Shown: positions 7,925 to 16,902 of the stretch, in pieces
Layout of the letters: each line of letters begins with the position of its first letter
How positions within the stretch are numbered: the first letter of the stretch is position 1
Assembly (NCBI GenBank): GCA_035465695.1
Contig: DATIVR010000017.1
Coordinates: forward strand, 1 to 64,000
Direction of reading: 5' to 3'
DNA: 64,000 nucleotides
Origin: DASUBN01 sp035465695
GTDB taxonomy: Bacteria; Pseudomonadota; Gammaproteobacteria; Natronospirales; REEB76
Notes under the pieces: model-generated
Database searches by the model: none
The model's input: the letters and a program-made list of their open reading frames with translations, nothing else
What the model was told of the DNA's origin: nothing
Translations under genes and position numbers: made by a program

Positions 7925-9139
7925 TCAGTCCTTGCTGAAGGTCACATCCCCGGAACCCGCTTCCAGTTGCGCGGAACCCTTGCCGCCGTTCACGTCGGCC
8001 CGGATGGAATGGTGATGCGCCGAGACGTTCTGCATCCCCGGAAGATCCACATCGACATCGCCGGAGTCCGAGGTGGCGGTGATGTGCAAGGAGGGCACGC
8101 GGCTGGTATGTATCACGATGCTGCCGCTGCCACTCTCGGAAGTGAGCCGTACCAGGTCGCCCAAGTCACCGCTCAGGGTCACGTCGCCGCTGCCGGTGCT
8201 GGTCTCGATGACCTTGGTGGCGGTGAGACCGGTGGCTTTGATGTCGCCGGAACCTGCGGAGAGCTTCATGGAGCCGCTGGCGTCGTCTATGGTGATGCCA
8301 CCGGAACCGGTGTCCAGCTCGACGCCGTTACCGGTGTACTTGCGCAGTTCCACGTCGCCAGAGCCGGTACCGCCGCTGACGGTGCCGGCGATATCCTCCA
8401 GCTTCACGTCACCTGAGCCGGTCTTGACCAACACGTCGCCACCCTTCTGGTGGCGCATCTCCAGGTCGCCGGAACCGCTATGCAGGGTCACTGCACCGGA
8501 CTGGGTATCGACGGTGACATCGCCGGAACCGGTCTCGGCACTCAGGCTACCGCTGCCGTCCTTGGCCTGGATGTCTCCGGAGGCGCTCTTGAGGGCGAGG
8601 GACGAATCCACGCCGGAGGCGTCGATCTTGCCGACCTTGTTTTCGATATTCACGGTCAGGCCTTTCGGCGCATGCACCGTGAGATCGACGTGCAGGTTGG
8701 CGCCGGAACCGAAGGTACCGTTGGTGATATGCACACGGGTGTCTTCGTAGGAGGTGCTGGTCTCGCCCATACCGATGACGAATCCACTGCCATGGGCATA
8801 GTAGTAGGTCGTGTAGTCATCCAGCGGATAGTGGACGAACATCGTCACCTGGTTGCCGCTCACCTTAGTCTCGATGTTGATCTTGCCGGCGAGGGCCTGG
8901 GCCCCCTGGTCGGAACCGGCCGCCGCCACCACGTGGCTGTCCACCGCCAGGACGCCATCGCCGGCCGCCACCACTGTCACGTGTCCCACCAAGTTGGTCA
9001 GATCCAGGCTTCCGCCCGCCTTGATGGCCGGGTTACGGTAAGTGGCGCTCTTGGTGAAGCTCTGGGCGGCGGCTACAGGCCCGGCGGCTAAGCCCGCCAT
9101 CAGAGCGACGCAGATAAGGGTGGAGGTGCGCAGGGACAT
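7925..9139 (-). CDS. Exported DUF4097 beta-strand repeat protein
   Basis: The 404-residue protein has a signal peptide (about 1-24, GPVAAAQ) and a long C-terminal array, from about residue 185 on, of short strands built around GSGDV/GSGDI turns (at least ten copies, for example ETGSGDVTVDT and KTGSGDVKLED). This is the DUF4097 adhesin-like beta-helix family, usually periplasmic or surface-attached and of unknown biochemistry. It is monocistronic and ends at a strong terminator. An inverted repeat related to the one controlling the GntR/ABC cluster at 38.8 kb covers its promoter. Two DUF4097-like genes occur inside that cluster, which suggests common regulation. Confidence 0.88.
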   Translation of the reverse strand: MSLRTSTLICVALMAGLAAGPVAAAQSFTKSATYRNPAIKAGGSLDLTNLVGHVTVVAAGDGVLAVDSHVVAAAGSDQGAQALAGKINIETKVSGNQVTMFVHYPLDDYTTYYYAHGSGFVIGMGETSTSYEDTRVHITNGTFGSGANLHVDLTVHAPKGLTVNIENKVGKIDASGVDSSLALKSASGDIQAKDGSGSLSAETGSGDVTVDTQSGAVTLHSGSGDLEMRHQKGGDVLVKTGSGDVKLEDIAGTVSGGTGSGDVELRKYTGNGVELDTGSGGITIDDASGSMKLSAGSGDIKATGLTATKVIETSTGSGDVTLSGDLGDLVRLTSESGSGSIVIHTSRVPSLHITATSDSGDVDVDLPGMQNVSAHHHSIRADVNGGKGSAQLEAGSGDVTFSKD

Positions 9140-9177
9140 AGGCGGCTCCTTGGTCTTAGCCCAAGCAGGGCGTATTA

Positions 9178-9199
9178 GTGTATTATCTTACTATAACAC
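9178..9199 (-). promoter_or_regulatory. Putative YtrA-type operator over the DUF4097 promoter
   Basis: An imperfect inverted repeat GTGT-N14-ACAC sits 39 bases upstream of the DUF4097 ATG. On the minus strand it reads GTGTTATAGTAAG in its first half, against GTGTTATAGTTAG in the operator at 38838-38861, with the same spacing between arms. Two -10-like hexamers, TATAGT (9195-9190) and GATAAT (9187-9182), lie inside it, so a bound repressor would block RNA polymerase. The link to the GntR protein is inference from this match. Confidence 0.6.
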
Positions 9200-9296
9200 A
9201 CCTGGGAGTTCAAGCATCCAGAGTGCGGTGGCTGCCCGTCTAAAGGCAGCTACCCTCCTTGGACGTCGCGGCGGTCCGGAAGGTTTAGTCGGGGGG

Positions 9297-10277
9297 TCAG
9301 GGCAGGGTGAACTCGATCCGCCTCGCGCTACCGTGCGCTCCCATCACCAAGAGCGACAAGCTGTGCTTGACCTGATCTACCCGCAGGGTGATGGCGGTAT
9401 CCGCCACCTGGATGCTGCCGGCCGCGGCGTCTACGTGGCTTTGATCCAGCAACTTGTCGAAACCCGCGTGGTCAGCCACGAAAGGGCTGCTGAGCAGGCT
9501 GAAATTGCGCTGATCCAGCCCCACGGCATCGAGTTCTACCGACAAGGCGGTGGTGAGGGCCCGGTCCAGAGTCTGCATGCCAGGACCATCAGGCAAGGCA
9601 TCCGCACCGATGAAGGCCGCTTCCGGGCTGCCGCCATGCAGCGCGTACCACTCGCGCACCAGGATGTCGGTGTAGGGATCCACGTTGGCAGTGCCCGATC
9701 CCGCGGCGATGCCATAGAACACACGGCCGTCCGGCGTCTGGGCCTTCAACAGGAAGGGTCCAGTCATCCCGACCACGGGAATCGAGAAGTTACCGTTGGC
9801 ATCGGCGCTGGCGGCGGAATATTGCCCTTGCGCGTCCCGCAGACTCACGCTGGCGCCGGCCAGCGGCGCACCGGTGGCGGCCGTGCCTTGCACCGCGGCC
9901 GTCACGGTCAATGTGGCCCCATTGCTGGAGATGCTCTCCACACCTTGACCTGCCTGCTTCGGGAAACTGGCCGTAGCGGTGATGGTGGCAACACCTGCTG
10001 CCACGCCGAGGAAGTTTCCGCCTCCCACACTGCTGGCAATCTGGGTATTGGACGAATGCCACTGGAAATTGACGCCCGACACCACGTTGCCGTTGGCATC
10101 ACGGGCCTGCGCGACGAACTGACGGATACCCCCCACCACCACCGAAGCGGTGCTGGGAATCAGCAGGATGGTGAAGCTTGCGCCACCCGGGGAGCTGGTC
10201 GTGCTGCTGCCGCTTCCTCCGCAGGCAGTTAGGGCGGCAAGCAGGATCAAAGCCGAGGTACGGAGCAGGTTACGCAT
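9297..10277 (-). CDS. Lipoprotein with bacterial Ig-like domain
   Basis: A 326-residue lipoprotein: signal peptide with lipobox LTAC (cysteine at about 19), then a glycine/serine linker. Residues about 33-130 look like a Big_2-type Ig domain (STASVVVGGIRQFVAQARDANGNVVSGVNFQWHSSN, GVATITATA, split here only by domain landmarks), followed by a carboxypeptidase-regulatory-like repeat (GAPLAGASVSLRD, ADANGNFSIPV). The C-terminal 120 residues are not recognised. Probably anchored in the outer membrane. There is no obvious ribosome site and no operon partner; the DUF4097 promoter lies downstream. Confidence 0.75.
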   Translation of the reverse strand: MRNLLRTSALILLAALTACGGSGSSTTSSPGGASFTILLIPSTASVVVGGIRQFVAQARDANGNVVSGVNFQWHSSNTQIASSVGGGNFLGVAAGVATITATASFPKQAGQGVESISSNGATLTVTAAVQGTAATGAPLAGASVSLRDAQGQYSAASADANGNFSIPVVGMTGPFLLKAQTPDGRVFYGIAAGSGTANVDPYTDILVREWYALHGGSPEAAFIGADALPDGPGMQTLDRALTTALSVELDAVGLDQRNFSLLSSPFVADHAGFDKLLDQSHVDAAAGSIQVADTAITLRVDQVKHSLSLLVMGAHGSARRIEFTLP

Positions 10278-10497
10278 GGCTAGGCCTTGGAAAACGAGGG
10301 GATTCCGGCTTGGCCGGGCCCATAGATAATCGCGCGAACGGTGGACCCGTGTACCGCATCGGCAGCGTTTTATGCCGCGGGGGATGGATACTGCGGTCAG
10401 CGTTACAGTACGTCACACCATAATAGGTCCAGGACCCTTCCCCGGCCAGCAGGCCAGGTCACAGAATAGCCCTCTCGCGATCCGACCGGAGCCCACC

Positions 10498-11895
10498 ATG
10501 AAGCCCCATGCCTTGCCAGTTCTGCTGTGTTTCCTCGTATGTGGCGCCGTGGCTGCCGACGTGGCGCCGGCTCCCCCCGATGAGCATCCCGTGCTGGGTG
10601 AGATCGCCCAAGCCATGGATCCCGCCCGGCTCCAGTCGACTCTCACCACGCTGGTCGGGTTCGGCACCCGTAACACCCTCTCCGATACCAAGTCTGACCG
10701 GCGCGGCATCGGGGCGGCGCGGCGTTGGGTGCAGGGACGCTTCGAGCAGATCTCCCAGGATTGCGGCGGCTGCCTGCAGGTCATCACACCCTCGCAAGTG
10801 TTCACTGGCGAGCGGATGCCCAAGCAGGGAGTGGAAGTCATGGATGTGGTGGCGATCCAGAAAGGAGCCACCGATCCGGACCGCTATGTGGTGATGACGG
10901 CACATCTGGATTCGCGGGCGAGCGACGTGATGGACATCAAGTCTGATGCGCCCGGCGCCGACGACGACGGCTCCGGTGTGGCTGCGGTGCTGGAGACTGC
11001 GCGTGTCCTCAGCAAGTACAAGTTCGCCGCCAGCATCGTGTATTCCGTGGACAGCGGCGAAGAGCAAGGACTCTATGGCGGCAAGGTCATCGCGCAGTAC
11101 GCGCAGGACCATCACTGGCAGGTGGAAGCGGACCTCAACGACGACATCGTCGGCAACAGTCGAGGCCAGAACGGCGTGACCGACAACACGCTGGTGCGGG
11201 TATTCTCGGAGGGGACACGCGCGCTCGAGACACCCAAGGAGGCTGCTGACCGGCGCTATCACGGCGGCGAGATCGATTCGCCTTCTCGCAACGTGGCGCG
11301 GTACGTGCAGATGTTGGGCGAGCGATATGTCCCTAACTGGCACGTGATGCTGGTATATCGCACCGACCGTTACGGCCGGGGTGGCGATCATACGGCCTTC
11401 AATGCCTTGGGTTATCCGGCGGTACGGATCACCGAGTCCCATGAGGACTTCACGCATCAGCACCAGGATGTGCGGGTGCAGGATGGGGTGCATTATGGGG
11501 ATGTGCTTTCGGGCGTGGATTTTCCCTATCTGGCCAAGGTGGCGGCCACCAATGCCATCGCCCTCGCCAGCATGGCCTGGGCACCGGCGCCGCCGACCGG
11601 CGTGAGCATCGCGTCTGATCCCGCTCCGGGGCTGTCCGGCGGCACCGACACCGTCTTCGACTGGAAGGTCTCGGCTGGCGCCGCTGGATATCGCCTGCAT
11701 TGGCGCGCCACCACTGATCCACGTTGGAATCAGGGCCGCTACGTCGGACCGGTCCAGCACTACGTCCTAAAGGATGTGAGCATCGATGACTGGTTCTTCG
11801 GTGTGGCGGCCGTCTCGGAGGCTGGCTTCGAAAGCCCGGTGGTGTTCCCTGGGCCGGCCGGTGCCTTCTTCAGTCCGCCGCCGGCCGGACCCTAG
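10498..11895 (+). CDS. Exported M28 family zinc aminopeptidase
   Basis: The 465-residue protein has a signal peptide (about 1-20) and an M28 catalytic domain: TAHLDSR (H136), PGADDDGSG (metal-bridging Asp about 156), DSGEEQG (catalytic Glu 188 and ligand Glu 189), NDDIVGN, and THQHQD near 330. These are the co-catalytic di-zinc ligands. The C-terminal ~95 residues resemble a fibronectin III-like beta domain (TDTVFDWKVSAGAAGYRLHW). It probably releases amino acids or short peptides in the periplasm or outside. The ATG at 10498 starts the signal peptide; an upstream in-frame ATG at 10372 would add 42 residues with no signal character. Confidence 0.9.
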   Translation: MKPHALPVLLCFLVCGAVAADVAPAPPDEHPVLGEIAQAMDPARLQSTLTTLVGFGTRNTLSDTKSDRRGIGAARRWVQGRFEQISQDCGGCLQVITPSQVFTGERMPKQGVEVMDVVAIQKGATDPDRYVVMTAHLDSRASDVMDIKSDAPGADDDGSGVAAVLETARVLSKYKFAASIVYSVDSGEEQGLYGGKVIAQYAQDHHWQVEADLNDDIVGNSRGQNGVTDNTLVRVFSEGTRALETPKEAADRRYHGGEIDSPSRNVARYVQMLGERYVPNWHVMLVYRTDRYGRGGDHTAFNALGYPAVRITESHEDFTHQHQDVRVQDGVHYGDVLSGVDFPYLAKVAATNAIALASMAWAPAPPTGVSIASDPAPGLSGGTDTVFDWKVSAGAAGYRLHWRATTDPRWNQGRYVGPVQHYVLKDVSIDDWFFGVAAVSEAGFESPVVFPGPAGAFFSPPPAGP

Positions 11896-11946
11896 GATCA
11901 CACGGCGCGTCGCCGGCGCGCCGGAAAGGCCCCGGGGATTAATGGG

Positions 11947-11952
11947 TATAAT
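11947..11952 (+). promoter_or_regulatory. Perfect TATAAT -10 element
   Basis: A TATAAT hexamer sits 75 bases upstream of the FG-GAP gene. No good -35 is visible at 16-18 bases, so an activator or weak -35 would be needed. A GC-rich hairpin (GGCGCG...CGCGCC near 11904-11922) just upstream may end the M28 transcript. Confidence 0.45.
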
Positions 11953-12027
11953 GGCGCAGGGACAGACGGCCATATACCCGCTCCGGTCGGACCTTCCTCC
12001 AGTTAATGCCTTCTCGTCGAGGAACAC

Positions 12028-14667
12028 ATGCATAGCAGACGATCACTGCCCAGCGTCGTCCTGGGCCTAGCGGCCCTTGCCTGCTGCGGAGCGGCCGGCG
12101 CCAAGGATCTCTTTCCCACCCAGTTCGTCGGCACGCTCAATAGCCCCGGCTCGGTGGTGATGGCCGACCTGAACCACGACGGTGCCAAGGACTTGGTCGA
12201 GATCGGTGCCGACGGCACGGTGGCGGTATTGCTCAACGACGGCAGTGGCACATTCAAGCCGCCGGCCGAATATTACGTGACGAGCTCCAATGTGGGCACC
12301 ACCGCCTTCCCTGATCCCAGGGCAGTCGTAGCGGCCGATGTGAACGGCGACGGCATACCGGATCTGATCGTGGTGAACAGTGCCGCCAACTCCGTATCCG
12401 TTTTGATCGGCAGAGGTGACGGCACCTTCATCGCGCAGACTGCCACCCAAGCAGTCGCCGGTATCGGTACGCCGGCGCCGAGCTATCCCGTAGGCCAGGG
12501 CGCGACATCAGCGGCCGTGGCGGATCTGAACGGCGACGGCAAACCCGACATCGTGACCGCCGATTTCAGGGACAACACGGTCAGCGTGCTGCTCAACAAG
12601 GGCAATGGCACCTTCGCCGCGCGCAGCACCGTGCTGGTAGGAAATGGGCCGGATTTCGTCACTATCGCCGACCTCAATAAGGACGGCAAGCCCGACGTCA
12701 TCGTCTCCGACAGCAGCGACGACTCGTTCACCGTGCTGCTGGGAAAGGGTGACGGCAATTTCACTCTGGAACCGGAAGTACGGGTAGGCCCGTCGCCAGG
12801 CCGCCCCACCCTGCAGATGGTGGTGGTCGAGGACTTCGATAACGATGGCAACCCCGATCTCATCAGCACCAACACCAATCCCAACAGCTCCATCGTGATG
12901 TACTACCCGGGCATGGGCGACGGCACCTTTGGCGCGCCCCATGGCATTCTTACGGGTCCTGACACTCTGTTCCTTCAAGCTACCACCCTGGATGCGAGTG
13001 GCAACCTGGGTTTCATCGCGGGCAGCACCGCCGATGGGGCCATCCACGTGATGTTCGGCAAAGGCAACGGCGGCTTCGCGTCAGGCGCGAAGTATCCAGC
13101 GTTCGGTCTCAGCACCAGCCTCGCCAGCCAGGCGTTCGCGGTGGGAGACGTCAATGGCGACGGGAAACCTGACGTGGCGGTGGTGAACTCCACGGGGTCT
13201 TTCGTGCAGATCCTCTATAACGACGGTAATGGCGGATTCCATCAGACCAACTCCTACGATCTGGGTTCCCAGCCCGCAGACATGCGTGCCTCCGATCTCA
13301 ACGGTGATGGGCACGATGACGTAGTGGAGGTAAATTCGGCGGACGGAACTGTCGGAGTGCTCTTGGGGCACGGTGATGGCACCTTCCAGGCCATGCAGAC
13401 GTATCCGGTCAGCGGCCATCCAGTGCGCCTGGCGCTGGCGGATGTGAATGGCGATGGCAAACTGGACGTGGTCACCGCCAACAACGACGGCGTCAACGGC
13501 ACCATCAGCGTCTTGTTGGGTAACGGTGACGGCACCTTCCAGCCAGCATTGAATCTGCCGGCCGGGGCGAATCCCATGGACGTGGCAGTGGCCGATATGG
13601 ACCACGATGGGAAGATGGACATCGTGGTCGGTAATGCCACTGTAAACACCGTGAGCGTCCTCTACGGCAAGGGCTCTGCCACCTTCAGTCTGCCAAAGAG
13701 CTTCCCGGCAGGCAGCCAGATCAACGCGCTGGCGGTCGGCGACCTGACGCATGACGGCTTCCCGGATGTGGTCACCGTGGGCGGAAACGTGGCAGTGCTG
13801 AGGAATGACGGCCAGGGCGGACTCGTACCGATCGTCCTGAACAAGAACGGCCGCAGCCAGGACACCTACAGTGCCATAGGTAATCGCATCGTCCTCAAGG
13901 ACGTCAACGCCGACGGCGATCTCGATATGGTGATCGCCGACTATAGCAACAGCGAATTGACGGTGTTGCTGGGCAACCGTCTCGGTTATTTCACCCGCGT
14001 CCCTCTGGTGTCGCCCACCTGCTCCAATCCCAATAACCTCGCTGCTTCCGACATCAATGGCGATGGCCACATGGACGTGGTCGTGAGTTGCGCTGGCAGC
14101 AGTTCGATTGGCGTCATGCTTGGCAATGGCAGAGGCACATTTATTAACGGTACTTATCCCGCGGAGCTGAATCCGCGGGGCGTGGCGACGGCCGATTTCA
14201 ATGAGGACGGAAACCCCGATATCGCGGTGATAAACGGCGACAGTGACAATATGAACGTGCTGTTGCAGATACCTGGCGTAGTAGCCCATGACAACGCGCC
14301 GCGTGTCATTAGTGCGCCATTTAGCGTGGTAGGTAGTGTCACCGCCGCCAGCGGCCTCTTCGAGGCGGTCGACGCTGACGGTGATGGCCTGACATACATC
14401 GTTGTCAATCAACCCGCAGAAGGTTCGCTTAGCTATAGCACCACCACCGGCACCTTTTCCTACTTGGCGAACCCGGGTTATGTCGGTCCTGACTCGATGA
14501 CTTTCGAAGTGAGTGACGGTGTGAAGCTTTCCGGGATCGGCACCGTCAATATAGACGTGCGTAGCAGCGGTGGTAGCAGCAGCAGCAAGCATGGTTTCCT
14601 AGGTGGCCTGGGTTTGCCTCTGCTTCCGTTGCTGGGCATCCTGACTCTGCTGCGCCGCCGTCGCTGA
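12028..14667 (+). CDS. Secreted FG-GAP/VCBS repeat protein with C-terminal sorting-like tail
   Basis: An 879-residue protein with a signal peptide (about 1-25) and roughly a dozen repeats of about 50-65 residues, each with a calcium-binding-like DxNxDGxxD loop and a GxGDGTF turn, as in FG-GAP/VCBS beta-propeller repeats. After about residue 750 comes a cadherin/Ig-like domain (VDADGDGLTYIV, GPDSMTFEVSDG). The tail is a Ser/Gly-rich linker, a hydrophobic stretch (LGLPLLPLLGILTLL) and RRRR. That tripartite end resembles GlyGly-CTERM/PEP-CTERM-type sorting signals processed by rhombosortase or exosortase. Likely a surface or secreted propeller of unknown ligand. Confidence 0.87.
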   Translation: MHSRRSLPSVVLGLAALACCGAAGAKDLFPTQFVGTLNSPGSVVMADLNHDGAKDLVEIGADGTVAVLLNDGSGTFKPPAEYYVTSSNVGTTAFPDPRAVVAADVNGDGIPDLIVVNSAANSVSVLIGRGDGTFIAQTATQAVAGIGTPAPSYPVGQGATSAAVADLNGDGKPDIVTADFRDNTVSVLLNKGNGTFAARSTVLVGNGPDFVTIADLNKDGKPDVIVSDSSDDSFTVLLGKGDGNFTLEPEVRVGPSPGRPTLQMVVVEDFDNDGNPDLISTNTNPNSSIVMYYPGMGDGTFGAPHGILTGPDTLFLQATTLDASGNLGFIAGSTADGAIHVMFGKGNGGFASGAKYPAFGLSTSLASQAFAVGDVNGDGKPDVAVVNSTGSFVQILYNDGNGGFHQTNSYDLGSQPADMRASDLNGDGHDDVVEVNSADGTVGVLLGHGDGTFQAMQTYPVSGHPVRLALADVNGDGKLDVVTANNDGVNGTISVLLGNGDGTFQPALNLPAGANPMDVAVADMDHDGKMDIVVGNATVNTVSVLYGKGSATFSLPKSFPAGSQINALAVGDLTHDGFPDVVTVGGNVAVLRNDGQGGLVPIVLNKNGRSQDTYSAIGNRIVLKDVNADGDLDMVIADYSNSELTVLLGNRLGYFTRVPLVSPTCSNPNNLAASDINGDGHMDVVVSCAGSSSIGVMLGNGRGTFINGTYPAELNPRGVATADFNEDGNPDIAVINGDSDNMNVLLQIPGVVAHDNAPRVISAPFSVVGSVTAASGLFEAVDADGDGLTYIVVNQPAEGSLSYSTTTGTFSYLANPGYVGPDSMTFEVSDGVKLSGIGTVNIDVRSSGGSSSSKHGFLGGLGLPLLPLLGILTLLRRRR

Positions 14668-14682
14668 CCGGCCGATTTCGAG

Positions 14683-16848
14683 TTATTCGCGGCGCATCTG
14701 GAGTGCGCCGCTCGCTTTCAATGCATCGCCCACGAGGCGGGCTAAGATTGCCTGCTTGAGGCCGCGCGGCCCGCTGAGCCCCATTCGTTCCAGACAAGCG
14801 GCAGCCTCGGCCGGCGGCGCTTTCAGCACCGACGATCCCAGTCGCAGTAGTCCAGCAGCGCTGGTGCTCTTGGCCTGCAGATATTTAAGCGCCTTGCCGA
14901 GCTGCAATTCTTCCGGGGTGAAATCGGAGCCGAAGGGCAGATCCGGGAACAGCCCGGCCTTGATCAGCGGCGCGAGGGAAGCTTTCAATCTTTCCGGCGT
15001 GTTGCGGCGGAATGCCTCCGGGATGGCGTGATCCGCCGGCAACTTGCCGGCACGCTTCGCCGTATCCATCAACGCCGCCTGGAAGCGCGAGTCCGCAATA
15101 TTCAGCATGGCGGCGATCACTTCGCTGTCCGTCTTGCCGCGCAGGTCAGCGATGCCGTATTCCGTGATAACCACGTCGCGCAAGTGCCGTGGGATGGTGG
15201 AGTGCGCATATTCCCAGACGATGTTCGATTCGACCTTGCCATGATCCCTGTGGGTGCTGCGCAACAGGAGGACGGAGCGCGCTTGGCGCAGGGCATGCGC
15301 CATGGCCACGAAGTTGTATTGGCCGCCGACACCGCTCACCACGCGTCCGTCGTCCAGGGAATCGGACACCGCGGAACCTAGCAGGGTCATCTTCATGCAG
15401 ATGTTGATGAATCGCGCATCGCGATGCTGCAACTTCTCCAAAGCGACGTCGCTGAACAGCTCATTGACTTTGGAAACGGCCTCCATCGCAAACAGGCGCC
15501 GCTCGGCTTCGGGCATGGCATGCAGCGCATCGTAGAACCACTGACTGCCCAGGAAGAATGCGCCATGCACCAGCACGCCGCCGTTGAGCCGCGTCCCCAG
15601 GGCAGGGATGAGCCTCGCCGCAGTGGCACGGCTTGTCAGGTCCACTTCGACCCAGGCGCCATCCGGCAATTTCAGGCGGCCTTCCCGGTACTCAACCTCA
15701 GGCTGGAACACACCAAAGTGGGCGAGCTCTTCTACGTCCTGGACCGAGAGGCTCCTCTGCACATATCCGGCTTCCCGCAACGCCAGCAAGGTATCCACGC
15801 TGACGTGTTCCGAGATAGCGCCTCCTTCCAGCAGCGCCTGCAATCCGGCGTGATCATAGACGCGGCGTTTTAGCACACCGGCCTCATACAGATGTAACAA
15901 GCCGTCGCCGAACATCTCGCTGCCCGCATAGAGGCCCTTGGCGAACATGTCCAGCCCGCCCAAAGGCTCGATATGCACCCGGCCCTTGGCCAATACACCG
16001 GTCGCCTCTATCGCCTCGCGGTACCGTGGGTTGTCCTGGTGGCGCAACCGGATGGCATGGATGCAGGCATCGCCGAGCGACCCGATCCCCACCTGCAGGG
16101 TGCCGCCGTCTTTGACGAGCGTGCTGGCGTGCAGCCCGATCATGTGCGCTGCGGGGTCGATGGGCATGTTGGGGACAGCGAAGAGGTGATGGCCCGAGCC
16201 GCCATCGTCCACCACGAAGTCGAAGAATTCCGGCGCCACTTCAGCGGCGCCGAACATGAACGGCAGCTTTCGATTCACCATGGCGCATACCGCCACCGCG
16301 CGTCCGGCCCGCTCGGCTTCACGCAGGCCGGGGTAGATATCCAGCGTCACATCTGGATTGGAGGACAGGCTGTAGCGCGGCCCAGGCAAGGCCGCTACCG
16401 CCTGCAACACCACGTTGGCTCCGGCCGCCAACATGTCGCGGGCCACATGGGTATAGTTGCTGCAGATGTAATGCTGCTGGGCCGCTGGCACACCCAGCAT
16501 GCTGCCGGACTTGAAGTAGAACTCCGAGAGTTCCACGTTGGACGCGAGCCTGCCGGCGCGCAGCGCCTGCATGTATTCGAGTTCCGGATAGTCGCCGAAC
16601 ACCCGCGCGGCGAAAGGATCGAGGAAGCGTCTCTCGAGATCACTCCTGCCGCGTGGCCGTTCCAGCGACAGAGCGGTCACCAGTCGCAGGTGCAACGTGG
16701 AGTCCGCCGCGACGCGGCGGTAGAGGGCGTTCAACAGCAGGTTGGGCTTGCCGACGCCGAGCGGAGTGCCCACCACCAGATGCCGGCCCACCCTGGCGAT
16801 GATGGCCTCGACGCAATCTTCGGGACTGATGAAATTCCTGGACGCCAT
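14683..16848 (-). CDS. Acetyl-CoA hydrolase/CoA-transferase family protein
   Basis: The 721-residue product belongs to the acetyl-CoA hydrolase/transferase family. The C-terminal half has the family GVGGQYNFV glycine-rich CoA loop and the VVITEYGIADLRGKT segment; the N-terminal part carries HLVVGTPLGVGKP. It would transfer or release CoA from acyl-CoA such as acetyl- or propionyl-CoA. It is longer than the usual 430-510-residue enzymes, with an extra C-terminal helical region of about 120 residues. The ATG at 16848 is preferred. It lies only four bases from the base of a strong hairpin, with no visible ribosome site; a TTG start at 16878 inside the hairpin would add ten residues. Confidence 0.87.
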   Translation of the reverse strand: MASRNFISPEDCVEAIIARVGRHLVVGTPLGVGKPNLLLNALYRRVAADSTLHLRLVTALSLERPRGRSDLERRFLDPFAARVFGDYPELEYMQALRAGRLASNVELSEFYFKSGSMLGVPAAQQHYICSNYTHVARDMLAAGANVVLQAVAALPGPRYSLSSNPDVTLDIYPGLREAERAGRAVAVCAMVNRKLPFMFGAAEVAPEFFDFVVDDGGSGHHLFAVPNMPIDPAAHMIGLHASTLVKDGGTLQVGIGSLGDACIHAIRLRHQDNPRYREAIEATGVLAKGRVHIEPLGGLDMFAKGLYAGSEMFGDGLLHLYEAGVLKRRVYDHAGLQALLEGGAISEHVSVDTLLALREAGYVQRSLSVQDVEELAHFGVFQPEVEYREGRLKLPDGAWVEVDLTSRATAARLIPALGTRLNGGVLVHGAFFLGSQWFYDALHAMPEAERRLFAMEAVSKVNELFSDVALEKLQHRDARFINICMKMTLLGSAVSDSLDDGRVVSGVGGQYNFVAMAHALRQARSVLLLRSTHRDHGKVESNIVWEYAHSTIPRHLRDVVITEYGIADLRGKTDSEVIAAMLNIADSRFQAALMDTAKRAGKLPADHAIPEAFRRNTPERLKASLAPLIKAGLFPDLPFGSDFTPEELQLGKALKYLQAKSTSAAGLLRLGSSVLKAPPAEAAACLERMGLSGPRGLKQAILARLVGDALKASGALQMRRE

Positions 16849-16852
16849 GAGA

Positions 16853-16879
16853 ATTGACCCCGCTTTCGGCGGGGTCAAT
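16853..16879 (-). terminator. Strong hairpin after the S9 peptidase gene, abutting the next start
   Basis: Perfect 11-bp arms at 16853-16863 and 16869-16879 with a five-base loop form a stable stem 24 bases after the stop of the S9 peptidase gene. The minus-strand 3' flank is TCTCATG, not U-rich, and contains the start codon of the CoA-hydrolase gene. It can be a terminator or a structure limiting translation of the next gene. Confidence 0.65.
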
Positions 16880-16902
16880 CTTATCAGCCTTAGGCTGTGA
16901 TC

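Noticed and set aside
8073..8750. Plus-strand frame opposite the DUF4097 gene rich in SPEPV repeats
   Set aside because: The repeats are the reverse reading of the GSGDV-coding units; no start signal or domain supports it.
13081..14592. 503-codon open frame on the minus strand opposite the FG-GAP gene
   Set aside because: It mirrors a repetitive, GC-biased gene; the translation is low-complexity and has no domain. The plus-strand gene has signal peptide, repeats and a tail.
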